Assembly: GCF_002210345.1 (NCBI RefSeq)
Contig: NZ_MWQI01000001.1
Span: 558,001 to 622,000 of the forward strand
Origin: Fibrobacter sp. UWB4
GTDB lineage: Bacteria > Fibrobacterota > Fibrobacteria > Fibrobacterales > Fibrobacteraceae
Length of the DNA stretch: 64,000 bases
Reading direction: 5' to 3'
In this document: in pieces, positions 32,569-41,370 of the stretch
Numbering within the stretch: position 1 is the first letter of the stretch
Layout of the letters: each line of letters begins with the position of its first letter
Made by a program: the position numbers and the translations under genes
Notes under the pieces: model-generated
Database searches by the model: none
Told to the model about the DNA's origin: nothing
Seen by the model: only the letters and a program-made list of their open reading frames with translations

Positions 32569-33147
32569 ATGGGTAAGGTCATTAAACTTGCATTGATGGG
32601 TACGGCTGTTGCACTCTTTGCTTGGGGCTGCAGCAAGGAAAAGCCAGAAACGGATCCGCAACCGCAAACGGCGCCGGAAGCTCCTGCGGATTCTACGCTC
32701 AATCTCGATGCGCTTGTGGCAGATACGCTGAGCGCGGATTCTTTGGCCCGCCTGGAAGCGGAACGCCTCGAAGCAGAACGTGCGCGCTTGGAAGAATTGA
32801 TCAACCGCATCATGCTTGAAGATGTGTACTTTGACTATGACCGCTCCGAATTGACCGAAAATGCAAAGCGTTTGCTCGCGCAAGTGGCTGAGATTTTGGT
32901 CAACGAAACTCGCTTTATCGTGACGGTCGAAGGCCATACGGATGCTCGTGGCACTGAAGACTACAACATTTCTCTGGGCGCTCGCCGCTCGACAGTGGTG
33001 CGCGAATTCTTGATTGCTTATGGTGTGGATGCCAACAGGCTTGTTTCGGTAAGCTATGGCAAGGAACGCCCGAAGGTTCAGGGTTCTGACGAAATGGCGT
33101 ATTCCAAGAATCGCAGAGCGCATTTCCGCGTGTCCATTGATCAGTAG
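32569..33147 (+). CDS. pal: Peptidoglycan-associated lipoprotein Pal
   Basis: 192 residues with lipobox AWGC (Cys21; Trp at -2 is unusual). An acidic spacer (25-80) leads into an OmpA-like domain: VYFDYDRSELTENAKRLL, VEGHTDARGTEDYN and LGARRSTVVREFL are the peptidoglycan-binding motifs, with NRRAHFRV at the end. Anchors the outer membrane to peptidoglycan. It starts 11 nt after tolB. Confidence 0.94.
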   Translation: MGKVIKLALMGTAVALFAWGCSKEKPETDPQPQTAPEAPADSTLNLDALVADTLSADSLARLEAERLEAERARLEELINRIMLEDVYFDYDRSELTENAKRLLAQVAEILVNETRFIVTVEGHTDARGTEDYNISLGARRSTVVREFLIAYGVDANRLVSVSYGKERPKVQGSDEMAYSKNRRAHFRVSIDQ

Positions 33148-33165
33148 TTTGGGGAGAACTTTATC

Positions 33166-34026
33166 GTGAATTTGAAGACTTTATCTCTTAGCGTTGTTTT
33201 GGCGTCTTTTGTGCTTTCGGGATGCAGTAGCATTACGATGTTGCGTACAAAAGAAATGCGCGCGGTCGGTGACGATGTCATTGCTAAAAATGATTCGTCG
33301 TATAAGGCCCTTTCTGCTGAAAATGCATCGCTCCGTGCAGAACTCGATAGCGTGAAGGCTCAGCTTGATGCTTCTGCGGTGGCGCAAAAGCGCTTGCAGG
33401 CCGAAGTGACTGTGCTTTCGAATCGCATGAGCGAAGAGACGGTCCGCCGCGATACGCGCCAGGAAGAAATCATTTACCGCTTGGATTTGCTCCTCGGCAA
33501 GTCTGACAAGATCTTGGCAAAGAAGGTCGTGGTGAACAATGGCGTGGCAAGCGCTGTGATGGAACCGGATGCCAATGCCGAAAAGATGATTGAGGCGGAA
33601 ACGATGTTTAATGCCGCTCATTCGGATTATCACCGTGGCGAATACAAGCTCGCGTACAATGGCTTTAAGCAGGTTTATGAACTTGTGAAAAAGGGAGAAA
33701 TGGCTGAAGGTGCTCTCTACTGGATGTCTCTTTGCTTGATTGAAGCGAACCAGGCGGCCAAGGCAAAGACGCTCCTCACGAATCTCGTGGATTCTAATCC
33801 GAATGGGATGAAGGCTTGCGCGGGCATGTATAAGCTTGCTTCGATTTACGGCAATGAATGCAATCTGGACCGTAAAAAGCAGTATTTGCAGATGATTCTT
33901 TCGAACAATACGTGTGCTTCGACTCCAGAACTGGAGCAGGCGGCGCTTTCGTTGCAGGAAATGCTCGACTTTAAGTCTCCTGACGGGCGCTCGGCAACGG
34001 AGATTTGTAGAGAACAAATGCGGTAA
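33166..34026 (+). CDS. cpoB: CpoB/YbgF-like tetratricopeptide lipoprotein
   Basis: 286 residues, GTG start with GGGGAG 9 nt upstream. The signal ends with lipobox LSGC (Cys20), so it is a lipoprotein, whereas classical CpoB is soluble in the periplasm. A coiled coil (about 45-105) and then TPR-like helices (about 135-270, AEKMIEAETMFNAAHSDYHRGEYKLAYNGFKQV) match the YbgF plan. CpoB coordinates Tol with cell-wall synthesis at division. Last gene of the tol cluster, 18 nt after pal. Confidence 0.88.
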   Translation: MNLKTLSLSVVLASFVLSGCSSITMLRTKEMRAVGDDVIAKNDSSYKALSAENASLRAELDSVKAQLDASAVAQKRLQAEVTVLSNRMSEETVRRDTRQEEIIYRLDLLLGKSDKILAKKVVVNNGVASAVMEPDANAEKMIEAETMFNAAHSDYHRGEYKLAYNGFKQVYELVKKGEMAEGALYWMSLCLIEANQAAKAKTLLTNLVDSNPNGMKACAGMYKLASIYGNECNLDRKKQYLQMILSNNTCASTPELEQAALSLQEMLDFKSPDGRSATEICREQMR

Positions 34027-34035
34027 AAACATCTC

Positions 34036-34157
34036 GTCGTTCTGAGGGGCTATGCCCCGAAGGACCCAGTCAAGTCTTGTTTTGCATTGACGAGATATGA
34101 CTGGACCCTTCACTTCGTTCAGGGTGACGCTGAGGAAAATGTCTTCAGGGTGACGAA
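34036..34157. repeat. Type-A palindromic repeat
   Basis: Left arm GTCGTTCTGAGGGGC-TAT-GCCCC with the GGACCCAGT core, and an inverted right arm with GACTGGACCC and CAGGGTGACG, followed by a second partial CAGGGTGACGAAG (34147-34159). Lies between cpoB and the bidirectional terminator. Confidence 0.8.
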
Positions 34158-34162
34158 GTGCA

Positions 34163-34192
34163 AAAAAAGCCGGCTGGAAGCCGGCTTTTTTG
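34163..34192. terminator. Bidirectional terminator between cpoB and murA
   Basis: AAGCCGGC-TGGAA-GCCGGCTT with A6 before and T6 after, serving the tol cluster on plus and murA on minus. Confidence 0.85.
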
Positions 34193-34213
34193 CGTTTTGG
34201 ATGACGCAATTTT

Positions 34214-35491
34214 TTATTCGTCGCGGGCGTCCGGGTTGAAACGCTTAACGGTCGCACCGATCTTAGCCATCTTGGCTTCGAAATCTTCGTAACCGCGATC
34301 GAGGTGGTAAATGCGGCTGATGGTCGTTTCACCTTCGGCAATGAGGCCTGCGAGTACGAGGGCTGCACTTGCGCGGAGGTCAGAACCCATGATGTCTGCA
34401 CCTTCGAGCGGGAGGCCGCCCTTGATGGTGGCCGTGTTGCCGTTCATCTGGATGGACGCGCCCAGGCGTTCGAGTTCGGCGACATGCTTGAAGCGGTCGT
34501 TATAGACCGTGTCTTGCACGAGGCTGTTGCCTGGAATGGAAAGAAGCGTTGCCATGAACGGTGCCTGCATATCGGTCGGGAATCCCGGGAACGGGAGCGT
34601 CACAAGGCTCATCGGCTTGAGTTCCTGCTGGCGGGCATCGACTTCGGCCCAGTCTGCACCGACGCTTACCTTGCAGCCGATTTCGCGGAAGGCGTCAAGC
34701 GTAGAGGCGATATGTTCCGGGATGATGCGCGTGACTTTCACGCGGCCGCGTGTGATGGCGGCGGCGCAGAGGAACGTGCCAGCTTCAATGCGGTCCGGGA
34801 TGGTGACACCTGTACCCGGGCGGAGGGATTCGACGCCCTGGACGGTGAGGGTGCGCGTACCGCGGCCCTGAATTTTAGCGCCCATGCTGGTGAGGAAGTC
34901 GATGAGGTTATCGATTTCGGGTTCGAGGGCGGCATTCTGCAAGACGCTCACGCCCTTGGCAAGAGTTGCTGCCATCAAGACGTTGACCGTTGCGCCGACG
35001 CTAGAAATCGGGAAGTTGAAGTTACCGCCGGGGAGGCGGCCTTCGCAAGTGGCTTCGACGTAACCGTGCGTGACGGTAATCTTTGCACCGAGCGCTTCGA
35101 GACCCTTGAGGTGAAGGTCCACAGGGCGCGGGCCCCAGGCGCATCCGCCGGGGAGCGAGACGCGGCAGCGGCCGAATCTGGCGACGAGAGGGCCGAGCAC
35201 GTAGAAGCTTGCGCGCATGGTCTTCACGAGTTCGTACGGAGCTTCGAGATGGTCTACACCGCGAGTGTCGATTTTTAGGACGTGGCTACCGCCATTGATA
35301 TGGCAACCGATCACGCGGAGCACATCGGACATGGTCTTCATATCTTTCAGGTGCGGAACATTCGTGATTTCAGAAACGCCTTCGGCGAGAAGTGCTGCTG
35401 CCATGACGGCAAGAACGGCGTTCTTTGCTCCAGAAATTTCAACTTCACCATTGACAGGTGCTTTAACTTGCGGAACGATAAACTGATCCAT
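34214..35491 (-). CDS. murA: UDP-N-acetylglucosamine 1-carboxyvinyltransferase
   Basis: 425 residues, normal MurA length. First committed step of peptidoglycan synthesis: transfer of enolpyruvate from PEP to UDP-GlcNAc. Visible are ISGAKNAVL (Lys23, Asn24), the catalytic loop PGGCAWGPRPVDLH with Cys117, and the repeated inside-out barrel halves. The active-site Cys rather than Asp predicts the usual fosfomycin-sensitive type. It starts 5 nt after the RDD gene and is probably translated from the same mRNA. Confidence 0.96.
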   Translation of the reverse strand: MDQFIVPQVKAPVNGEVEISGAKNAVLAVMAAALLAEGVSEITNVPHLKDMKTMSDVLRVIGCHINGGSHVLKIDTRGVDHLEAPYELVKTMRASFYVLGPLVARFGRCRVSLPGGCAWGPRPVDLHLKGLEALGAKITVTHGYVEATCEGRLPGGNFNFPISSVGATVNVLMAATLAKGVSVLQNAALEPEIDNLIDFLTSMGAKIQGRGTRTLTVQGVESLRPGTGVTIPDRIEAGTFLCAAAITRGRVKVTRIIPEHIASTLDAFREIGCKVSVGADWAEVDARQQELKPMSLVTLPFPGFPTDMQAPFMATLLSIPGNSLVQDTVYNDRFKHVAELERLGASIQMNGNTATIKGGLPLEGADIMGSDLRASAALVLAGLIAEGETTISRIYHLDRGYEDFEAKMAKIGATVKRFNPDARDE

Positions 35492-35496
35492 ATAAA

Positions 35497-36261
35497 TTAA
35501 ACCTCTTTATTTTCTTTTTGTTCGATGGCATTATGAACGACACGTGTTCTTGCTATAAAGTCGTGTAGCGCTCTCTTTTGCGGATCGATAAGGACGATAA
35601 GGTAGCCCAGACCATAAAAAACGAGTGTCGCTTGCGTGACAATGCTTGCGATAAAGCGGAAAATCGAGAACGCCCACGAAAGCTTTTCGCCATTTGCCAT
35701 TTCAACATGGATGTGCAAAAGCTTTTTGCCCGGTGTGGCGCCCCAGACGGCGTGGAATACGATAAAGTAAACAGCCTGTACAAAGCTCCAAATTGTAAAG
35801 AACGCGGACATTCCGGGGAGTTCGAGCGCCTTGGAAACAAGTTCTGTGGAGGTCGGATTTTCGATGTACTGGTTTACGATCTCGGAGACGGCATTCAAGT
35901 CCAGCATGCCTGCCAGGCTCATGACGTAAAGGAATAGTGCCCCAAAAATCGAAAGAATTATGTTATCTATAATAAAGGCGTTCGCGCGTACAAAAAAGCC
36001 GGCGTAACGCTTGCGATTCATCCTGCTCTGGAGAAGCGTTTCAATCGTCTGCTTGAGGAGCTCTTCTTCGCTTGGCTCTGGGGGTTCGCTTGCTTCGGGA
36101 AAATCCTTCCATGCTTTCCAATTAGCTTCGCCGGTGTGCCAGACTAAAGTTTCGTCTTTTATTTTGCCTTCGTTGACAAAATCTCTAATTTCATCGATAG
36201 AATAAGGACCTTGACGCCTATCCCCGTCGGTGATTGATGTGTCGATATAAAACCATTTCAT
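35497..36261 (-). CDS. GYF_2 plus RDD membrane protein
   Basis: 254 residues. The N-terminal 50 (WFYIDTSITDGDRRQGPYSIDEIRDF, then TLVWHTGEANWKAW) are a GYF_2-type domain. Residues about 84-250 are an RDD domain, with RANAFIIDNIIL, GATPGKKLLHIHV and a final DFIARTRVV around three to four membrane segments. The function of RDD proteins is not settled. Upstream partner of murA on one transcript. Confidence 0.85.
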   Translation of the reverse strand: MKWFYIDTSITDGDRRQGPYSIDEIRDFVNEGKIKDETLVWHTGEANWKAWKDFPEASEPPEPSEEELLKQTIETLLQSRMNRKRYAGFFVRANAFIIDNIILSIFGALFLYVMSLAGMLDLNAVSEIVNQYIENPTSTELVSKALELPGMSAFFTIWSFVQAVYFIVFHAVWGATPGKKLLHIHVEMANGEKLSWAFSIFRFIASIVTQATLVFYGLGYLIVLIDPQKRALHDFIARTRVVHNAIEQKENKEV

Positions 36262-36327
36262 GTTGTGGAATAATTTAGTAAAAAGTTCGCAAGCCGAATT
36301 TTCGAAAAAATCCTAAATTTACAGGTT

Positions 36328-39318
36328 ATGATGATGTTTAAAATTGGTCAGCGCTACGTTAGCCAAGCCGAACCTACCCTGGGGCTTGGTATTGTATCTG
36401 AAGTTCAGGGCCGTACTGTTAAAATTTTGTTCCCGTCTATCGGTCAAGCTCGTATTTACAGGACCGATGAAGCTCCGATTGAACGATTTGTGTTGCAAGT
36501 GGGTGAAACCGTCAAGAGTGAAAAGGGTGTCTCCTTCGTGGTGGACTCCGTTCGCGAAGATGCGGGTATTGTGGTTTATGTCGGGCGTAATGGCAAAGAG
36601 ATGAAGGAATCCGAGCTGAGTTCGAAGATTTCGACCGCTCGACCGGCTGTGCTATTTAAGGCCTTGGCCGATGACGAAGTTTGCTCGTCGCGTGATTTTT
36701 TGCGTCATGAAGATGCGATGGAAATGTATTACAAGTGGACGTCTTCGCCGGTTCGCGGCATGATTGGTCCGCGAGTGAACATGATCCCGCACCAGTATTA
36801 CCTTTGCTACCGCGCATGCTCTAGCTCGACACTCCCAAGGCTCATGCTTTCGGACGAAGTGGGCTTGGGCAAGACGATTGAAGCGGGCATGATTTGGCAT
36901 GCTCTCAAGTCGAGAGGCCGCATCCAGCGTACGCTCGTGATTGTCCCGGAAACGCTGAAGCACCAGTGGATGATCGAAATGAAGCGACGTTTCAACCAGC
37001 TCTTTACGCTGGTGGATGAAGGCTACATCCGCGGGCTTTTCGTGGGCGTCGCTAAAGACGAGACGAAACCCAATCCGTTCTTGCAGAGTAACGACATCAT
37101 CGTGTCCATTGACTTTTTGATGGCGCAGCCTGCTTTGATTGAAGACCTTTTGAAGACGAACTGGGACATGACCATCATTGATGAAGCTCACCATCTGGTG
37201 TGCGAGGATGGTTTCACGAGCCACGAGTACATGCTTGCGAACAGGGTGATTGGACGCTCGAAGGGTGTGCTGCTTTTGACCGGTACTCCCTTGCAGCTCC
37301 ATCCGGAATCTCAGTTCAACCGTCTCAAGATGCTCGACCCGGTGCGCTTTGCAGACTATAACGATTTTATCAAGGACCAGGAAGCTTACCTCAAGCTTGT
37401 GCGAGATTTAAATAAGCTTCCGACCGACCCGAACCACCACATGAGCTGGGACGACTTGTACGAATGCGTCCCGAAGAACTCGCAAATCCGTCCGTGGCTT
37501 GAACAGGAAAATTCAAAGTCCATGACCGCAGGCGAATGGATGCGCCGCATTGTCGATGGCATGGGCACGGGTTCTGTGGTGTTCCGCAATACGCGTAAGG
37601 GCGTGGGCGGATTCCCGAAGCGTGTGCTCGATGAAATCCCGCTTGAACCGAATCCGGCTTACCGTGAAATGGTGGATGTCGCTGCCGACCGCGACTTGGA
37701 AGCTTCGACGGACATTCAGGAAAATGGCCTCCTCTGCACGAGGTTCTCCGACGCATGGGCGATGGATGAACGTTTTGTGTGGCTCAAGGGGTTCCTCAAG
37801 GAATACAAGAACGAAAAGGTTTTGCTGATTTGCGAATCTATCCAGGTCGTGCAGGCGCTTGAAACTTTGCTCCTCGAATTCCTGGGCGAAGGTGCGTTTG
37901 TGATGTTCCACGAAGACATGAGCATCATGGCTCGTGACAAGGCTGCGGCAAACTTCAGCAAGCCCGATGGTGCAAACTTGCTCATCGCATCAGAAATTGG
38001 TTCTGAAGGCCGTAACTTCCAGTTCTCGCATCACTTGGTGCTGTTTGACTTGCCGCTTGATGCGGCGCTTGTGGAACAGCGTATTGGCCGCTTGGACCGC
38101 ATTGGTCAGGACAAGGACATCATCATCCACGTGCCGTACGTGAAGGGCTCGGGTCAGGAAGTGATGTTCCGCTGGTACAATGAAGGCTTGAACTCGTTTG
38201 GCGCTCCGCTCATGAGCGGTGGTGAACTCTTCCTCAAGTACACGGAATCACTGATTGAAGCTTTGGCAACGCCGCGCGCTAGCCTTGAAAACTTTGTGAA
38301 GAACGTCATCCCGCAGGTCAAGAAAGACTGCGAGCAGATGCGTAAGCATATTGAAAACGGCCGTGACCGCTTGCTCGAATTCAACTCCCGCAATCCAGAA
38401 AAGGCAAAGGAAATCACGGATGAAATTCGTGAACTTGATGCCGAGCCGGAACTCAAGAATCTCGTGTTTGATTCCTTGATGAATCGCGGACTTGATGTGG
38501 AAAAGAGTTCTGTGCAGGATTGCTTCCTCATCACGATGGGACCGCAGGTTGAAGCGGGTTCTGTGCCGGGCATGCCTGATTTGGCAATGGCTGCGACGAG
38601 TGCTGGCGGTGGCCGCGTGAATAGCCAGACGGATCTCTGTGGCGAAGGTAGTGGAGAAGGTGACGGCGATGGTCGCGTGAGCGGTGGCACTTGCATGACG
38701 GTCACGTTCGATCGCGATGTTGCGATGACGCACGACGATATTGAATTTATCAGCTTGGACCATCCGCTGGCTCAAGGCGTGTTCGATTACGAAACGAGCT
38801 TTGGCCGTGGAACAGTGTCTTGCGCCATTTGGCCGAACTCCGGTTTGCGTGGGCTCATGATGCAGTACAACTTTGCTGTGGAACTCCCGGTGTCCGAAGA
38901 ATGGGGCTGTGCCGATATCGCAGGGCCGAAGTATTTCAAGGTGCTCGTGAATGCGAAGGGCGAAAACATGTCCGGGTATTTCGATGCGCTTTCGAATGCG
39001 GCGCTTAAGGACGTTGGCGTTCCGCAGGGCAATGCGGCTGTCGATATGACGCTCCGTTACTTTGCTAAGGATGGCCTTGCAAAGGCTCGCTTGATTGTTT
39101 CTGAACAGGCTAAGAAGTATGCCGAAGAAGCGGCGAATGCCGTGGAAGCGCGTTCGGAACAGGAATACCAGCGCATGAACCATTTGCTCTCGATGCGTGG
39201 CAAGGCGGGTACGAGCGAAGCTTTGAAGCAGCTCCGCAAGAACGTGCAGGAACGCAAGAAGATTGTGGCGAACCCGCAACTCCGCCTCGATGCAATCCGC
39301 CTGGTGGTGTGTAAGTAA
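36328..39318 (+). CDS. rapA: RapA-type SWI2/SNF2 ATPase (RNA polymerase recycling)
   Basis: 996 residues, near the RapA size of about 968. RapA binds RNA polymerase and promotes its recycling. N-terminal Tudor-like beta domains (about 1-110); helicase lobe 1 with DEVGLGKTIEAG (Lys182) and DEAHH (285-289), then LLTGTPLQLHPESQF; lobe 2 with EIGSEGRNFQFSHHLVLFDLP and QRIGRLDRIGQ; and a C-terminal region with a Gly/Asp-rich linker (near 770-785). TAAATT ends 8 nt before the first of two overlapping ATGs. The divergent neighbour is the RDD-murA pair. Confidence 0.93.
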   Translation: MMMFKIGQRYVSQAEPTLGLGIVSEVQGRTVKILFPSIGQARIYRTDEAPIERFVLQVGETVKSEKGVSFVVDSVREDAGIVVYVGRNGKEMKESELSSKISTARPAVLFKALADDEVCSSRDFLRHEDAMEMYYKWTSSPVRGMIGPRVNMIPHQYYLCYRACSSSTLPRLMLSDEVGLGKTIEAGMIWHALKSRGRIQRTLVIVPETLKHQWMIEMKRRFNQLFTLVDEGYIRGLFVGVAKDETKPNPFLQSNDIIVSIDFLMAQPALIEDLLKTNWDMTIIDEAHHLVCEDGFTSHEYMLANRVIGRSKGVLLLTGTPLQLHPESQFNRLKMLDPVRFADYNDFIKDQEAYLKLVRDLNKLPTDPNHHMSWDDLYECVPKNSQIRPWLEQENSKSMTAGEWMRRIVDGMGTGSVVFRNTRKGVGGFPKRVLDEIPLEPNPAYREMVDVAADRDLEASTDIQENGLLCTRFSDAWAMDERFVWLKGFLKEYKNEKVLLICESIQVVQALETLLLEFLGEGAFVMFHEDMSIMARDKAAANFSKPDGANLLIASEIGSEGRNFQFSHHLVLFDLPLDAALVEQRIGRLDRIGQDKDIIIHVPYVKGSGQEVMFRWYNEGLNSFGAPLMSGGELFLKYTESLIEALATPRASLENFVKNVIPQVKKDCEQMRKHIENGRDRLLEFNSRNPEKAKEITDEIRELDAEPELKNLVFDSLMNRGLDVEKSSVQDCFLITMGPQVEAGSVPGMPDLAMAATSAGGGRVNSQTDLCGEGSGEGDGDGRVSGGTCMTVTFDRDVAMTHDDIEFISLDHPLAQGVFDYETSFGRGTVSCAIWPNSGLRGLMMQYNFAVELPVSEEWGCADIAGPKYFKVLVNAKGENMSGYFDALSNAALKDVGVPQGNAAVDMTLRYFAKDGLAKARLIVSEQAKKYAEEAANAVEARSEQEYQRMNHLLSMRGKAGTSEALKQLRKNVQERKKIVANPQLRLDAIRLVVCK

Positions 39319-39354
39319 GGGTTGAAATTGCGTTATAAGATTTTGAGTTCCGAG

Positions 39355-39479
39355 TTCTGAGTTACTAGTTACTAGATTATCTCATTATGAAATTCTCTAG
39401 TAACTAGCCAAAAGGGCAAAGTAATTAGAAACAGTGCCGAAGGGCACCCTAGTAACTAGAAACTATTAACTAGTAACTA
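39355..39479 (+). repeat. TAACTAG palindromic repeat before proB
   Basis: GTTACTAGTTACTAGA and the inverted TCTAGTAACTAG, GCCAAAAGGGC, a GTGCC-GAAG-GGCAC hairpin and CTATTAACTAGTAACTA, ending 5 nt before the ATG of proB. A longer version of the element before tolB (31186-31269). Confidence 0.8.
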
Positions 39480-39484
39480 AAAAT

Positions 39485-40624
39485 ATGAGTGAATTAAGAA
39501 AGAACATTTTAGATGAAGCTCGCCGCGTGGTGGTGAAGATTGGATCTCGCATTCTCGTGGATTCCGAGCGAGGTGGCGTTCGTACGCGTTACATCCAGAA
39601 GCTCGCGGATTCCGTGGCTCGCTTGATGGATGCCGGCAAGGAAGTCGTCATTGTCACGAGTGGCGCTGTGGGTACTGGCATGGCTGAACTGGGTTACGCT
39701 CAAAAGCCGACCGTACTTGCCGAAAAGCAGGCTTGCGCTGCCGTGGGCCAGATTGACCTCATGTATGCTTATCGCGAAATGTTCCGCTGGGTGCAACTCT
39801 CCGTCGGTCAGATTCTCTTGTCTGCAGAAGACTTCCGCGACCGTGCACGTTACAAGAATTTACAGAACACCATCAAGGCAATGCTTGCTCGCAAGATTGT
39901 TCCGATTATTAACGAGAACGACTCCTTGGCTGTTGCCGAAATCAAGGTGGGCGATAACGACAAGCTTTCGAGCGATGTGGCGCTGTTCTTGGATGCTGAC
40001 TTGCTCCTCATCTTTACGGATGAAGATGGCTTGTTCGATGACAATCCGAAGAAGAATCCGAACGCCCGCTTGTTGAACTTTGTTCCTGAAATTACGCCTG
40101 CCATTTTGGCGCTTGCCGGAAAGCCCGGCGAGGCCGGGTCCGCCGTCAGTACCGGCGGCATGAGGAGCAAGCTCGAAGCCATTCGCAATGTGACGAAGAG
40201 TGGCGCGAATGCATTCCTCGCTAGCGGTATGAAGGTCCTCCCGCATCAGGTGTTCTTTGAAAATGCAACAGGTACGTTGTTTGCTGGTTCCAAGAAAAAG
40301 CTCAATAGCCGTCAGCGCTGGCTCAGCTTTATCACAACGCCGCGTGGAAGCGTGATTGTCGATGAAGGTGGCGTGAAGGCTTTGCGTGAAAATCATTCGA
40401 GTTTGTTGCCGGTTGGCGTGATTGCGGTACAGAAGCATTTCGACAAGGGTGACTTGATTGAAGTCCAGGACGAAAAGAAGAATCCTGTGGCTCGCGGTGT
40501 CGCTGGTTTTGATAGCGAAACGCTCAAGCTTGTGCTCCGCAAGAAGACTGCCCAGGTGCATGAAATCTTGGGCAAGAATGTCCCTGATGAACTTATCCAC
40601 AAGAACGACTTGGTTGTATTCTAA
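39485..40624 (+). CDS. proB: Glutamate 5-kinase
   Basis: 379 residues: an amino-acid kinase domain (about 1-260) and a C-terminal PUA domain (about 280-360), the full-length bacterial form. First step of proline synthesis, ATP-dependent phosphorylation of glutamate. Motifs are VVKIGSRILV, VTSGAVGTGM, NENDSLAV and the DDNPKKNPNARLL region, with STGGMRSKLEA. No proA is in the window. It begins the proB-scpB-mutS run. Confidence 0.95.
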   Translation: MSELRKNILDEARRVVVKIGSRILVDSERGGVRTRYIQKLADSVARLMDAGKEVVIVTSGAVGTGMAELGYAQKPTVLAEKQACAAVGQIDLMYAYREMFRWVQLSVGQILLSAEDFRDRARYKNLQNTIKAMLARKIVPIINENDSLAVAEIKVGDNDKLSSDVALFLDADLLLIFTDEDGLFDDNPKKNPNARLLNFVPEITPAILALAGKPGEAGSAVSTGGMRSKLEAIRNVTKSGANAFLASGMKVLPHQVFFENATGTLFAGSKKKLNSRQRWLSFITTPRGSVIVDEGGVKALRENHSSLLPVGVIAVQKHFDKGDLIEVQDEKKNPVARGVAGFDSETLKLVLRKKTAQVHEILGKNVPDELIHKNDLVVF

Positions 40625-40665
40625 CTAGGTGACTTTAGACCGCTTTAGACAAAAGGATCAAACGT

Positions 40666-41370
40666 ATGGCTGAAGATCAGAATGTCGAAGAACTGGCCGA
40701 AGAATCGGCGGAACTCCCGAAAGTTGAAAGTAGGGAAGACCTGGCTCGCATTATACAGGCGCTTGTGTTTGCGTCTCCGGATGTCGTGACGCTCAAGAAG
40801 CTTCGCGAAATTCTTGGCGATTTTTTGGATGCTCGTTCTGTGGCGGATGCGCTCATCACTGCGAACGATTCTTTGAACAAGATTCAGTCTCCGTTTGAAA
40901 TTGTGGAACAGGCGGGCGGTTACCGCTTTAGAACACGTGCAAAGTATTATCCGTGGGTGCGCAAGCTCTTCCCGGAAGCAAATGCAAGACGCCTCTCGCA
41001 GGCAGCGCTTGAAACGCTTGCCGTGATTGCTTACCAGCAGCCGATTACAAAGGCCGCGATTGAACAGGTTCGTGGCGTTTCTTCTGCGGATGGTCCGATC
41101 CGTAACTTGCTTGACAAGGGCTTTATTACTTTGGGCGCAAGAGCAGAAACGGTCGGTAACCCTTACACTTACGTGACCACGCAGGAATTTTTAAAATACT
41201 TTGGTATCAATCGCATTCCGGAAGACTTGCCGCGTTTGCGCGAATTCAGTGAACTTTTGGAAGCGGGCGCTTTGGTGCCGCAGTACTCCAAGCCTGATAA
41301 CGCTCCGGAAGAACCGACTCCGCTCGAAGAATCGACTGACCAGATTGAATTGTCTATGGGAGATGCTTAA
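40666..41370 (+). CDS. scpB: Segregation and condensation protein B
   Basis: 234 residues, two winged-helix domains: about 24-90, and about 100-180 with ALETLAVIAYQQPITKAAIEQVRGV, the ScpB signature. It is a kleisin-associated subunit of the SMC-ScpAB condensin. An acidic tail follows residue 190. It is 41 nt after proB, and its stop overlaps the mutS start (TAATG). scpA is not in the window. Confidence 0.94.
   Translation: MAEDQNVEELAEESAELPKVESREDLARIIQALVFASPDVVTLKKLREILGDFLDARSVADALITANDSLNKIQSPFEIVEQAGGYRFRTRAKYYPWVRKLFPEANARRLSQAALETLAVIAYQQPITKAAIEQVRGVSSADGPIRNLLDKGFITLGARAETVGNPYTYVTTQEFLKYFGINRIPEDLPRLREFSELLEAGALVPQYSKPDNAPEEPTPLEESTDQIELSMGDA

Noticed and set aside
33181-34401. 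A 406-codon minus-strand open frame opposite cpoB and into murA
   Set aside because: It crosses a repeat and a bidirectional terminator and overlaps two well-supported genes.
34304-35278. A long open frame antisense to murA
   Set aside because: It is the shadow of murA's codon bias; the composition is Ala/Arg/Asp/Glu-rich with no family features.
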